A stretch of DNA of 64,000 nt from Bromus sterilis (taxonomy: Eukaryota > Streptophyta > Magnoliopsida > Poales > Poaceae): the NCBI GenBank assembly GCA_950022295.1, contig OX465598.1, positions 114,373,001 through 114,437,000 on the forward strand, read 5' to 3'. A model generated the notes under the pieces. The model was given only the letters and a program-made list of their open reading frames with translations. It ran no database searches and was not told where the DNA came from. Of this stretch, positions 22,676 through 33,724 are shown piece by piece. The translations under genes were made by a program, and so were the position numbers. Position 1 is the first letter of the stretch, and each line of letters opens with the position of its first letter.

Positions 22676-24290
22676 TGATGCCTTCTCTCCCCTTCGTTGG
22701 TTTCCCCAAGTGTAAGGTTGAGATGTAGTGCAGCAGCAGTTTTCCCTCGGTGAAGATACCAAGGTTTGTCTCCAACAGGACTCCAGAGATGATAAGTAGG
22801 TGTCAGCGGCGCAACTGACGCGGACCTGCACACAGACACAGATAACTTTGTTCCCAATGAAGTTCAGAGAGGTTGTCAATCTCTCCGGTCTTGTTGTTTA
22901 CAAAGGATAAAATGCAAGGGATAATGATAGCAAATAAAAGCGGTAAAATAAATGTAGAGTGGAAACAGTGATAAGGATATGGACCGGGATACGTGATGTT
23001 CGCTAGTGATGTCTCTCTCCCAAAAGACGATAAAATTTCTATGCGAGGTAAACAAATTACAGAAAGGCAATTGACAGGATTATGAACGCACCACAATGCT
23101 AACTATGCTACAAAAGAAAGGAAGAGGTTCAAAAGCACGGGCAGTACGCCAAAGTAAGTAGACCGAAATCCATATGCATCTACTACTAATCATCCACCTT
23201 GAGATATCTATCCAGAACATCTCGCTGGTATTAAGTTGCGAGCCCCACCCAAAGTGTAAACCCAAAGCAACAGACAACTGCATTAAAAAGAACTTTGCGT
23301 AAAGTAAACAATCCTTGCAACCGCGGTTACAAGCATCGTCGTTTTCCCCCTTGTGGCAACAGCGCATCCCCTAGACTCATGTTTCTGTCACTCAAGCATG
23401 TCATCGGGCAGGCATGAACCCACAATCTAGCACAACGCTCCCTCTTGGAGTCACTACCTACTACTTGGCCAAAGCAATAAACAGCAACGGAGAGCATGCA
23501 AGAATTACTTAGGAACAAAAATATAAGAGATAAAAACCAAATATATTACTCTATCACAATCTGAACATAATCTCATAATCCATCAGATCCGATCAAACTC
23601 AACATAGCAATAGCAGAAATATTACAAAGGTTCCTCGATCATGTAGGGCAGCTAACGAGGTCTAAACAATGAAGATCAAAGAGGGGAGGAGAACATCACA
23701 TAGCTACTTATCACGGACCCATGGTCCAAGGAAAACTACTCACGAGACATCCGGAGAGCATCCATGGTGGAGAGGAGACTCCCGGAGGTCAATCCTCACT
23801 CCGGCAAGGTGCCGGGAAGAGGTCTTATGGTGCTCCCGATCTTCGGAAGCGCGGCGGCGGCGGAACAGAGGCGAGTTCGCGGAATAGGGTTCTCGTTCTG
23901 GAGTTTTCCCGTGACGGGGGATAAATAGGCGAAAGGGGGCAGCCAGAGGTGGGCCAGGGGCCCCAGGCGCCCCCCTGGTGCGGCCAGGGGTGGGGCCGCG
24001 CCGGGTGGCCGCCTGGGCCCCCCTGGCTCCCCTCTAGCCCCTCCCGGGCTCTTCTCGGAGCTTCCGTCACGCTGATTTTTTATTTTCCCGAATTTCTCTG
24101 GCACTTTTTATATGGGGGAAAACTGAAATAGAAAAACAGCAGAAAACAGGAACTGGCACTAGGGTGCAGTGAGTTAATAGGTTAGTCCAAATATGATCAA
24201 AAGTGTATGAAAGTGTATCTAGATCATAGCAATATCACACAAAACATGCATGGAGCAAGCAGAAATTATCGATACGTTTTGGACGTATCA
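22676..24290 (-). repeat. 5' LTR of A (1615 bp)
   Basis: Minus strand starts TGATACGTCC and ends GGCATCA. It contains a CTATTTATCC TATA-like box (23921-23929) and, upstream of it, GC-rich inverted arms in about 23950-24025. Same family as 57148-58784. Confidence 0.92.
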
Positions 24291-24686
24291 CTTCTGCGTT
24301 CTTCCATCTTTGTAGATAGAAACTTGCTTTCTAACTCAAAACTGGCAACTCTAAACTCACGTACGAACATTTTCTTTAGCGTGTCCATCATGTCATATGA
24401 GCCAGTGTCCTGAATTTGTATGCCCAAAAACCTCTGACATGCTGAAGATCATGACATTCCTGACTACGGAGCATTTCTGTCGGCGAGCATAGTGATCAAG
24501 TATCCCTTGATCGCCAACATGATCGTCCGGATGTTCTTCCACATGCACTTCTATTGTAAACAAGATGTTTGCTCTCTTGAGCGATGTCCTAAGGCGTAAG
24601 TACCAGTCAGCAAAGTTTGACCCATTTTCTCTAAGTCTTTCACCTTCCATGAAGAAAGATAGTTCACGTTGCTCTAGTGCATTCAT
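24291..24686 (-). pseudogene. Copia gag of G, N-terminal fragment
   Basis: Minus-strand start at 24686 (MNALEQRELSFF). It carries the hallmark gag core opening NGSNFADWYLRLRTSLK and continues toward the site where A is inserted at 24290. Together with 16799-16990 it would form one Copia gag; no pol follows. Confidence 0.78.
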
Positions 24687-25744
24687 TTTCTACAAACATA
24701 ATTGCAAGGAACACAATTGAGACTAGTTCACAACAATGAGTTCATATAATCATATTATAAATGAGCTCGCACTAAAACAATTCATCCCTAGGAAGTTTTA
24801 GTGATTACATGATCCAGATTCACTGCCCGACCTCGAATATCACACGGCCGACGGGTCAGTTTCAAAGGTAGACAACAACTTGTGCGATCACATTATCTTA
24901 TATGTACTGTGACTCATGCTCCATCTTTCGATCTCTAGTATTCCGAGGCCATATTTGCATATGCTAGGCTCGCCAAATTAACCTCCATGTTATATGCTGC
25001 TCAGCAAGGCCATATCTGCATATTCCAGGCTTGCCGAACCCAACCTCATGCGAACTCCATTGAATATGTAGGACAACTCCGGTATGTACGGAGCATCAAG
25101 CCATATGGGAGAACCTTCCAGGCGGTGCACACTTCGGTAGAATACTTGTGTTTGGCTTTGTTAATGGATCATCTTATCATATGCTACTGTCGTGTATCCT
25201 ATACTAGCAAGTTTTAAGATGTCTGAGCTATGGCAACACTAAGTCTAAAGTGTCTCCATTTTAGTTTGTTTTATGATGACGATTACTACTTACTAGTAAC
25301 ACATAGCAAAGCTATCGCTACATCACAAACAAACGAATGATAGCCCCCACTTAGCAATACAAGGTTTAGACGGTCTAGTTGTATATTGCAAGTTTTACGT
25401 GGATGCTAGGGATTTCATAGTTAAACAGGTTTTAACCTACGAGTCAAACCACAACGTCAACCATACGATTGTCTCTATTACACCCCGCACGGGGCCCTCC
25501 GTTGCAAATGCCACATCCGCTAAAGTAGAGAGACAGACACCCCCCAGCCACTTTATACAGTACGAGCCGTATTTCAAGCGTGGAACCAGTCTCGCGTAAG
25601 AGTACGCGTAAGGTCGGTCGGGGGCCGCTTCATCAAACAATGCCGCAGATGTGAACAAGTACACGTGGGAGGGTAACAATCATACAATCAATGCCCACAT
25701 CCCCGATGTGTTCTATCCGTACAGTAATACTAAGCATAAACCTA
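24687..25744 (-). other. Untranslated leader of G
   Basis: Roughly 1.06 kb between PBS and gag ATG. It contains a degenerate tandem duplication of about 61 bp (AGGCCATATYTGCATAT.. at 24946 and 25007). No convincing ORF. Confidence 0.55.
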
Positions 25745-25756
25745 GCTCTGATACCA
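25745..25756 (-). other. Primer-binding site of G
   Basis: Minus strand TGGTATCAGAGC, complementary to the 3' end of initiator-methionine tRNA, one base from the 5' LTR end. Confidence 0.92.
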
Positions 25757-25757
25757 C

Positions 25758-27513
25758 TGTTGGGGTTTCCAGCAGAAAACACAAATTTTTCTAACTAGCG
25801 TTCCCATAACCCAAGATCTAGCTAGCCGTATTACCGTAACGGAAAGGAGTGCGGAAATAACATACCTCGGGGTGTAGTCCGTTGCGCGGGAAACGTTCCC
25901 GCAAACGTGGTTGATGTAGCCGATCAATTTTCACAGCCCCCTGGCTGTGTTGAGCACCCGGATGGGTGTAGTGCCACACGTGTAGCACCTCGTAGTACTC
26001 GCACACGTATGAGACTCGATGACGACCTCCGTTCTCCGATCCAGCGAAGGTGGCGGAAGCAGACCTCCGGACGGAGCTTCGGCAGCACGACGGCCTCCGA
26101 TTCTAGCAGAGAAGCCTCAATTCCACTATAGGCTCACACTAGGGAGCCCACCGTGAAAGAGACAAGGGAGGGGAGAAGACCGGAGAAAACCGATCTCAAT
26201 TCGGAGTAAATACTAATTTAATCTGATTTATTGTGTATTTGGCTTCATTAAATATGTGCACCATGGCCCTCTTTATATAGGGGTAGGGGAGGGAGTCAAC
26301 CCCCCTCCCTTAGCAATGTGGGACTATCCCACATGCTAGGGGGGGCGGCCAAGGGGGGAGAGGGGGCGCCACCCTCATGGGCCCTAGGGCCCATGGCGCC
26401 TCCCCCCCACTCCCTTTTTTCCTTTTTCTTTTCCCTTTTATTTATTCCCCTAATGGGCCTTTTTCTCCACTAAGGCCCATTGCACATATTAATTAGAAAT
26501 AAAATGATTTTAATTATTAATTCAATTAATTAATAACTAAAACATAATATTCCATCTCCCGGTGCTCCGGAACACCTTCCGGTTCACTCCGAACTTGTTC
26601 GGTTCAACACGGTACTTCTTCGATGTTGTTTCCTTTATTCTCTGGTTACTCCGATGGTTCCGAAAAGGTCTCCGATTTCATCGAGCCCTTAAGTGTGTTA
26701 CCCTACAGTCCGAGAACACTCTAGTCATGACCGAGATGAGGCTACGGTCAATGATCATCAGCGGGTCCTGGATGCCCATAATGACCCTTGTGCATTCCGG
26801 ATATCAAACACCGATTGGACCTTACGCCGAATAGCATTCCCTTTGTCAGCGATACTGGATTGTTCCGAGATTCGATCAATGACATCCTATGTCTGGTTCA
26901 ACCTCATTCTGAACTAATCCTCATTCACTTGTTCCCGTGATATTCATCCCCGTGACCTAGTCACACGCTGCAGCTTTCTGGATGGAATCTCACCGAGTGG
27001 GCCCCGAGTATCTATCCATTATATGGATTGACAAATCCCGCTCTTGTAACAATACTCCTCAACATATCTCCACGGAATACCCAAGATACAACCGTTATGA
27101 CCCGCATATTTCAGTCAGGTGGTGGGATGTATGTCAAAGCATCCGGGAAGATAGCAATTATGCACGTACTCACGGTCAAAGGAACGGTCTACCACGTTCT
27201 GTAATTACAACACTGAACCTTCACAAGATTTAATCATGCTATAATGCTTACTTTGGGTAATGTTCATTTAACCAGTGAGGTGACCTCATAGTCAAGAGAC
27301 TTAATTGTCCATGATCGCGAAACCACGACCATCGTGTTGACCATGAACTAGTTATCGATGTAGAGGCTAACTAGGAACTCCGGGGGTTTCTATACCACAC
27401 TTGCATCATTGTTTCACTGACACGGTTCTAGCACGGTAAGAAACTGGTTATGAACTTGCTTAGATATATTGGAATAATAATATATTATTTGCCTCTAGAG
27501 CATATATCCAACA
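25758..27513 (-). repeat. 5' LTR of G (1756 bp)
   Basis: Minus strand TGTTGGATATATGC... to ...CCCCAACA. It contains TATATAAAG (26271-26279, minus), with the perfect 20-bp palindrome at 26376-26395 about 100 bp upstream, flanked by GGCGCC on both sides. Confidence 0.92.
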
Positions 27514-29958
27514 CTAAGGATGACGCAGTAAACCTTTTTCTGTTTAAATTTAATCCAGAAATTCCAGAAAATATCCAAAACCTTGAATTTGAATAACTTT
27601 TAAACCGTAACTCCGATTGAAATGATTTTTATATGAAAAATGATCAGAATAAATTCTCTACCCAAATAACCAACTTTCAACTATGTTTGAATTGTTTATA
27701 TTGAGAAACCAGTAGCATTTTGCTATATGGATCATTTGGTTTAAATTAAATAAATTACTTATGCCATTCTAACTTTAACCATTGCAATGCAGTACACCTC
27801 ACATGGACTTAAGAAGCACAACAAACCCATGAACATCTTCATATCATGCCATATTGTTTGAGCATTGTAATTCATTGAATGTGCTTTACTTCCAGTACTT
27901 CGGTGATTGCATCATCTTGGTAGAGTTGATCTCAGAGACGAGTTCAACCTCACGTCAGAAGACTAGTACCTCGTGATCGTCAGAAAGGCAAGCACCCCCT
28001 CTTTGATCATGTCGATAAAATCCCAGTTCCCTCTCATTCTCGCTTATGCATGTTTAGTATGTCACCATGATACGTTCTACCGCTAGTTGAACCTATTCCT
28101 TTGCATGACCTATCATTTTGTCACAGTAGTAAGCAAACCACAATCCTAGCAGATGTAGGAGTTGGTTGATATCATGTGGCCCCTCCAACTGTTACAGCTT
28201 ATTGCATGCTTAGAGGTTACAATGAGGCTACTTTGTTGTGAGTCGGGATGGTAGTGATCATGTGAATGATGGTGGTAACGTGTTGGTGAATTTGACCTAA
28301 ACAAGGTGAACGATGAGAGGTTGTGTAGGAGTACACAGTGGGTTCTCTCGTTGAACACCGCCTTAAGCCCGAGTTCTTGTGTTGTTATCCAATACTAAGA
28401 GTACGACCACACATTGGGCTCACTGACCCCTCTCGGCCTAGTACCTCACCCCAGACCGGGTCCAGGAGTCGCAAGTAGTTTGAACTTTAAACGATATCAA
28501 GCAGGTACATCAAGGTAAGTGGTGGACGTAGGTTGTGGGCTCGTTGAATCAAGTGATCATGATCGAGTTGAGCTTGATCGCAGTCACACAACGTTTAAGT
28601 CCGCATCGGAAAAATCGGCCGGATTCCGATCGTGGTCCCAACTCAAATAGGCGACTCCCTAGGACTAGAGATGGTGCCGTGAGTGAAGTGTCGTGGCAGC
28701 ATCCTCGCCGGTACTCATTTGAAGGGTCCATCCCCAGGCGGTAACTGATGAGGCATGTGTGTAGCAGTACACCCCTGCAGGGTTAATGAACTATTCGAAT
28801 AGCCGTGTCCGCGGTTATGGACTACTTGGAGACCTTTACTTGATCATAGACAACTTCAATGGTTACTCTTAAAACTTGCCAAGATAAGTGTGTGTGCTAT
28901 GGCGTGCTTCCTCGTGGGGAAGTCGAGGAAGTATCCATAGTGGTGTATTGGTTGGAGACTTGATACTTGGACTCGTGTAGCTCCTTACCTCTTTCTGGTA
29001 TTCGTAGTACAGGACTAGCCAAGTCAAAGCTGGCACTTCTGCATTTTAACCCCACCTCCCTTTGCCTTGATACTTGAGCATGAGTAGTATAGTTCCTTTG
29101 TAAGTCTTGCTGAGTACGTCTTTGTACTCACGTTTTTCTTATTCTATGTTTTAGAGACGAGACCACTAACCCTGATGGTGGCCTCTACCTCGACCTCGAC
29201 GTGGACCAAGTCCTATAGTTCCAGACAGCAGCCTGTGCCCTCTGGAGGGTCGTTGTATTTTCCTTTCAGGCTTCTTAAGCCATTTGTTAAACATGTCTTT
29301 ACTAAGACATAATTTGCTTCCGTTGATGTTTGATGTAATGTTGGATCATAGTCATGTGATCTCTTCTTCTAATACAACTACTATGTCTGCTCTGTTTAGC
29401 AGAAGTTATAAAGACTATGAGTTTGTTGAGTTCCTGTTGTGATTACCTGCTGTTTACACTGGACATGTATGTTGCGTGTATGATTATAACGTGCATGTCT
29501 TAGTGTGGGGTTCGATAGCTTAGCTGAGTTCTTGCCGGCGGTCTTTTATACACCAAGTGGCCCTTAGATGTGCGCAGCTTGGGGCATCGCGATGCGATTG
29601 CTCGTGACTCTGTCACGTGGCACACTTTGTTGTATGATTGAGCCCGCCCGATATCCCGACTAGGTGATCGGGCTGGATTCTGTTTATGTAAGTGTTATAA
29701 TTCAATCGATAATATGGTTGAGGCGACTTGTCTATGAGGATGGGATTTCACCACCCATAATCATTTAGACTTGTGAGCGGGCGATGAGGACCCATCTCAG
29801 TTGATCATCCGGCCTGGATGGGATGCCCCTCACGTGCGATGCTTTCCGAGAGTGTTCTGTGCTTGGCCTTGTCTCCTTAGACAAGTGGGTACGACTCTCG
29901 GCTCTCCATATGATTGAGTTGTGACTGGAATTACATATGCAAACCCCGGGTCCCAACA
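27514..29958 (+). repeat. 5' LTR of E, second part
   Basis: Continues the LTR after the Copia insertion (CTAAG, then GATGACGCAGTAAACC) and ends TCCCAACA just before the PBS. With 10465-11863 it makes about 3.84 kb. The segment 28252-29958 recurs at 31282-32988 as part of an internal tandem duplication. Confidence 0.92.
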
Positions 29959-29962
29959 GACT

Positions 29963-29974
29963 TGGTATCAGAGC
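29963..29974 (+). other. First primer-binding site of E
   Basis: TGGTATCAGAGC, initiator-Met type, 4 nt after the LTR end; intact. Confidence 0.92.
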
Positions 29975-30655
29975 AGGACTGACTTTAGGATTATCAGCCT
30001 TGGCCGAAGTCGAGTCTAGCCTTCTATAGTTATATAATTACTCTGGGTATATAAGGGAACAACGTAAGGCTTCTTTTTTCTTCTTACCTTCATCGTTCTG
30101 AGTTCTGAATCACCCTCATCTTGTTCTACGGGGAGATAGGACTAGGCTCATCTATGTCTTACTAGAACATCTCATTGTTTGCTTCCTTGTAGCCGTAGGA
30201 AAGTTTTGTTTGGCTTGCTAGAGTTGTTGTGCTTCTTGTTTTCTTACATCGTATGTAAGTGTTGTTTCCATGTTGTAAGAAATTTTCATTTCTTACAATT
30301 ACAGCCGTTATGTTGTCCGCGTCATCCCATGTTTCTACATAATCTGATGCATTTGCAAAATCCTTCTATCTATTTCGGATGTCTTTCTAGAAGATTTGTT
30401 AGGTGGCATTCCCGACAGTTCCATAGTGTTTTTTGTAAGTTTTATTCTAGAAACCTATACTAAATCATTTGCAGCTCTTCCTCCTAGTTTAGATGTCTTC
30501 TAGCCAGAATAACCACACTAACAATCGTGTTGGGGTACTTTGCTACTCTGACATATCTGGTGTTACCCCTAGTAAGCCGTGGTCATCCTCTAGGAAAACC
30601 ACCCAGTAACCCAACCCCTTAAACCTAGCCACCCGACAGATGTGTAGAGTTCATA
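29975..30655 (+). other. Leader and gag remnant of E, first copy
   Basis: Leader with two hairpins: CTTACAT 30243-30249 / ATGTAAG 30253-30259, and 11-bp arms 30273-30283 / 30288-30298. A short gag N-terminus (ATG near 30493, MSSSQNNHTNN) runs into a stop. The sequence then jumps to the protease-RT linker (ACCCGACAGATG at about 30633, equal to 1964 in F). This is a deletion of about 1.5 kb spanning gag, zinc knuckle and protease. Confidence 0.75.
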
Positions 30656-31281
30656 ATGGATCTTATGCCAGGAACCGCACCAATTTCCAGACGCCCATAC
30701 AAAATGGCCCCACGTGAGTTAGCTGAGCTTAAAATCCAACTTGAAGCTTTGTTGGCAAAAGGCTTCATCTGCCCTAGCTCATCGCCATGGGGTTGCCCCG
30801 TTCTGTTTGTAACGAAGAAAGATGGAAAAGAAAGGATGTGCGTAGACTATCACCCGCTAAATCTAGCGACGATAAAGAACAAGTACCCACATCCCAGGAT
30901 CAATGATCTTAATGATCAACTTGATGGATCCTCTGTCTTCTCCAAGATGGATTTGAGATTAGGCTATCATCAAATCAAAATCCGGAACGAGGACATTCCA
31001 AAAACGGCTTTCACTACTCGTTATGGTCTTTACGAGTACACCGTCATGTCCTTCGGATTAACCAATGCCCCCGCCATTTTTTCGCGCTTGATGAATTCGA
31101 TCTTCATGGAGTATTTGGAAAAGTTTGTCGTAGTTTATCTTGATGACATTCTCATCTACTCGAAGAACGAAGAAGAGCACGCAGAACATCTTAGGTTGGT
31201 ATTGATGAAACTTCGAGAGCATCGCCTATATGCCAAATTCTCAAAGTGTGAATTCTGGCTACCAGAAGTGACCTACTTAGG
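30656..31281 (+). pseudogene. Partial reverse transcriptase of E, first copy
   Basis: Open reading through the RT palm with MCVDYHPLN, LGYHQIKIRNED, YTVMSFGLTNAPA and the YLDDILIYSKN active site. It stops being RT after EVTYLG, where the sequence switches to LTR at 31282. Compared with F it carries extra substitutions (for example NDLNDQLDG instead of NDLYDQLAG). RNase H and integrase are absent from this copy. It is a dead fragment created by the tandem duplication. Confidence 0.9.
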
Positions 31282-32988
31282 TAGTGATCATGTGAATGAT
31301 GGTGGTAACGTGTTGGTGAATTTGACCTAAACAAGGTGAACGATGAGAGGTTGTGTAGGAGTACACAGTGGGTTCTCTCTTTGAACACCGCCTTAATCCC
31401 GAGTTCTTGTGTTGTTATCCAAGACTAAGAGTACGACCACACATTGGGCTCACTGACCCCTCTCGGCCTAGTACCTCACCCCAGACCGGGTCCAGGAGTC
31501 GCAAGTAGTTTGAAATTTAAACGATATCAAGCAGGTACATCAAGGTAAGTGGTGGACGTAGGTTGTGGGCTCGTTGAATCAAGTGATCATGATCGAGTTG
31601 AGCTTGATCGCAGTCACACAACGTTTGAGTCCGCATCAGAAAAATCGGCCGGATTCCGATCGTGGTCCCAACTCAAATAGGCGACTCCCTAGGACTAGAG
31701 ATGGGGCCGTGAGTGAAGTGTCGTGGCAGAACCCTCTCCGGTACTCATTTGAAGGGTCCATCCCCAGGCGGTAACTGATGAGGCGTGTGTGTAGCAGTAC
31801 ACCCCTGCAGGGTTAATGAACTATTCGAATAGCCGTGTCCGCGGTTATGGACTACTTGGAGACCTTTACTTGATCATAGACAACTTCAATGGTTACTCTT
31901 AAAACTTGCCAAGATAAGTGTGTGTGTTATGGCGTGCTTCCTCGTGGGGAAGTCGAGGAAGTATCCATAGTGGTGTATTGGTTGAAGACTTGATACTTGG
32001 ACTCGTGTACGCTCCTTACCTCTTTCTGGTATTCGTAGTACAGGACTAGCCAAGTTAAAGTTGGCACTTCTGCATTGAAACCCCACCTCCCTTTTCCTTG
32101 ATACTTGAGCATGAGTAGTATAGTTCCTATGCAAGTCTTGCTGAGTACGTCTTTGTACTCACGTTTTCTTATTCTATGTTTTAGAGAAGAGACCACTGAC
32201 CCTGATGGTGGCCTCTACCTCAAGCTCGACGTGGACCAAGTCGTATATCTCTAGACAGCAGCATGTGCCCTCTGGAGGGTCGTTGTATTTTCCTTTCAGG
32301 ATTCTTAAGCCATTTGTTAAACTTGTCTTTACTAAGACATAATTTGCTTCCGTTGATGTTTGATGTAATGTTGGATCACAGTCATGTGATGTTTGCTTGT
32401 AATAGAGCTACCATGTCTGCTCTGTTTAGCAGAAGTTATAAAGACTATGAGTTTGTAGAGTTCATGTTGTGATTACCTGATGTTTACACTGGACATGTAT
32501 GTTGCGTGTATGATTATAACGTGCATGTCTTAGTGTGGGGTTCGATAGCTTAGCTGAGTTCTTGTCGGCGGTCTTTTATACACCAAGTGGCCCTTAGATG
32601 TGCGCAGCTTGGGGCATCGCGATGCGATTGCTCGTGACTTTGTCACGTGGCACACTTTGTTGTATGATTGAGCCCGCCCGAGATCTCAACAAGGTGATCG
32701 GGCTGGATTCTGTTTATGTAAGAGTTATAATTCAATCGATAATATGGTTGAGACGACTTGTCTATGAGTATGGGATTTCACCACCCATAATCATTTAGAC
32801 TTTTGAGCGTGCGATGAGCACCCATCTCAGTTGATCATCCGGCCTGGATAGGATGCCCCTCACGTACGATGCTTTTCGAGAGTGTTCTGTGCTTGGCCTT
32901 GTCTGCTTAGACAAGTGGGTACGACTCTCGGCTCTCCATATGATTGAGTTGTGACTGGAATTACATACGCAAACCCCGGGTCCCGACA
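31282..32988 (+). repeat. Internal partial LTR of E
   Basis: The 1.7-kb downstream half of an LTR, ending TCCCGACA, embedded inside the internal domain as part of the duplication. Confidence 0.9.
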
Positions 32989-32992
32989 GACT

Positions 32993-33004
32993 TGGTAACA
33001 GAGC
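32993..33004 (+). other. Second primer-binding site of E, mutated
   Basis: TGGTAACAGAGC: one T-to-A change from the initiator-Met site at 29963. Leader hairpins are repeated downstream at 33273-33289 and 33303-33328. Confidence 0.85.
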
Positions 33005-33724
33005 AGGACTGACTGTAGGATTATCAGCCTTGGCAGAAGTCGAGTCAAGCCTTCTATAGTTATGTAGTTACTCTGGGTATATAAGGGAACAAAGTAAGGC
33101 TTCTTTTTTCTTCTTACCTTCATCGTTCTGAGTTCTGAGTCACCCTCATCTTGTTCTACGGGAAGATAGGACTAGGCTCATCTATGTCTTACTAGAACAT
33201 CTCGTTGTTTGCTTCCTTGTAGCCGTAGGAAAGTTGTGTTCGGTTTGCTAGAGTTGTTGTGCTTCCTGTTTTCTTACATCGTATGTAAGTGTTGTTTCTA
33301 TGTTGTAAGAAATTGTCATTTCTTACAATTACAGCTGTTATGATGTTTGCGTCATCCCATGTTTCTACATAATCTGATGCATTTGCAAAATCCTTCTATC
33401 TATTTCGGATGTCTTTCTAGAAGATTTGTTAGGTGGCATTCCCGACAGTTCCATAGTGTTTGTTGTTCTAGAAACCTATACTAAATCATTTGCAGCTCTT
33501 CCTCCCAGTTTAGATGTCTTCTAGACAGAATAACCACACTAACAATCGTGTTGGGGTACTTTGCTACTCTGACATATCTGTTGTTACCCCTAGTAAGCCA
33601 TGGTCATCCTCTAGGAAAACGACCCAGTAACCCAACCCCTTAAATCTCGCCACCCGACAAATGTGTAGAGTTCATAGTGGATCTTATGCCAGGAACCGCA
33701 CCAATTTGCAGACACCCATAAAAA
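33005..33724 (+). other. Leader and gag remnant of E, second copy
   Basis: Repeat of the 29975-30655 leader. It shows the same hairpins and the same junction to the RT linker at about 33650. Confidence 0.75.

Larger units (their letters stand above)
16991..24290 (-). mobile_element. Element A: Athila-like non-autonomous Gypsy with a novel cassette
   Basis: 7.3 kb, with LTRs 16991-18611 and 22676-24290. Minus orientation: LTR starts TGATACGTCC at 24290, the PBS is at 22647-22664 (TGGCGCCGTTGTCGGGGA, the usual Athila-type site), and a purine-rich AAGCTTGGGGAT abuts the 3' LTR. Target duplication is CTTGT (16986-16990) / CTTCT (24291-24295), one mismatch. LTRs, leader and 3' region are the same family as element B, but the coding cassette is different. 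No RT or integrase is present. Confidence 0.9.
11864..27513 (-). mobile_element. Element G: Copia (Angela/BARE-like), gag-only, inserted in E
   Basis: Ends are TGTTGG and CCAACA in + coordinates. Target duplication is CTAAT (11859-11863) and CTAAG (27514-27518); the empty site survives in E's other LTR as CTAATGATGACGCAG at about 37922. The minus orientation is shown by the primer-binding site TGGTATCAGAGC (initiator-Met type) beside the right LTR and the purine-rich AAGTGGGAGAC beside the left LTR. Excluding nested element A it is about 8.35 kb. Only gag relics are recognisable, so it looks non-autonomous. Confidence 0.9.
28252..31281 (+). repeat. First copy of the 3-kb tandem duplication in E
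   Basis: Runs from TAGTGATCATGTGAATG in the LTR through PBS, leader, deleted gag and RT to GACCTACTTAGG. The next base begins the second copy (31282-34302). The junction shares only a GG with the two parental contexts. Confidence 0.9.

Noticed and set aside
24393..24686. Independent gene with a RENGSNFADWY-type start
   Set aside because: It is the N-terminal half of Copia gag of G, whose other half is at 16799-16990 across the insertion of A.
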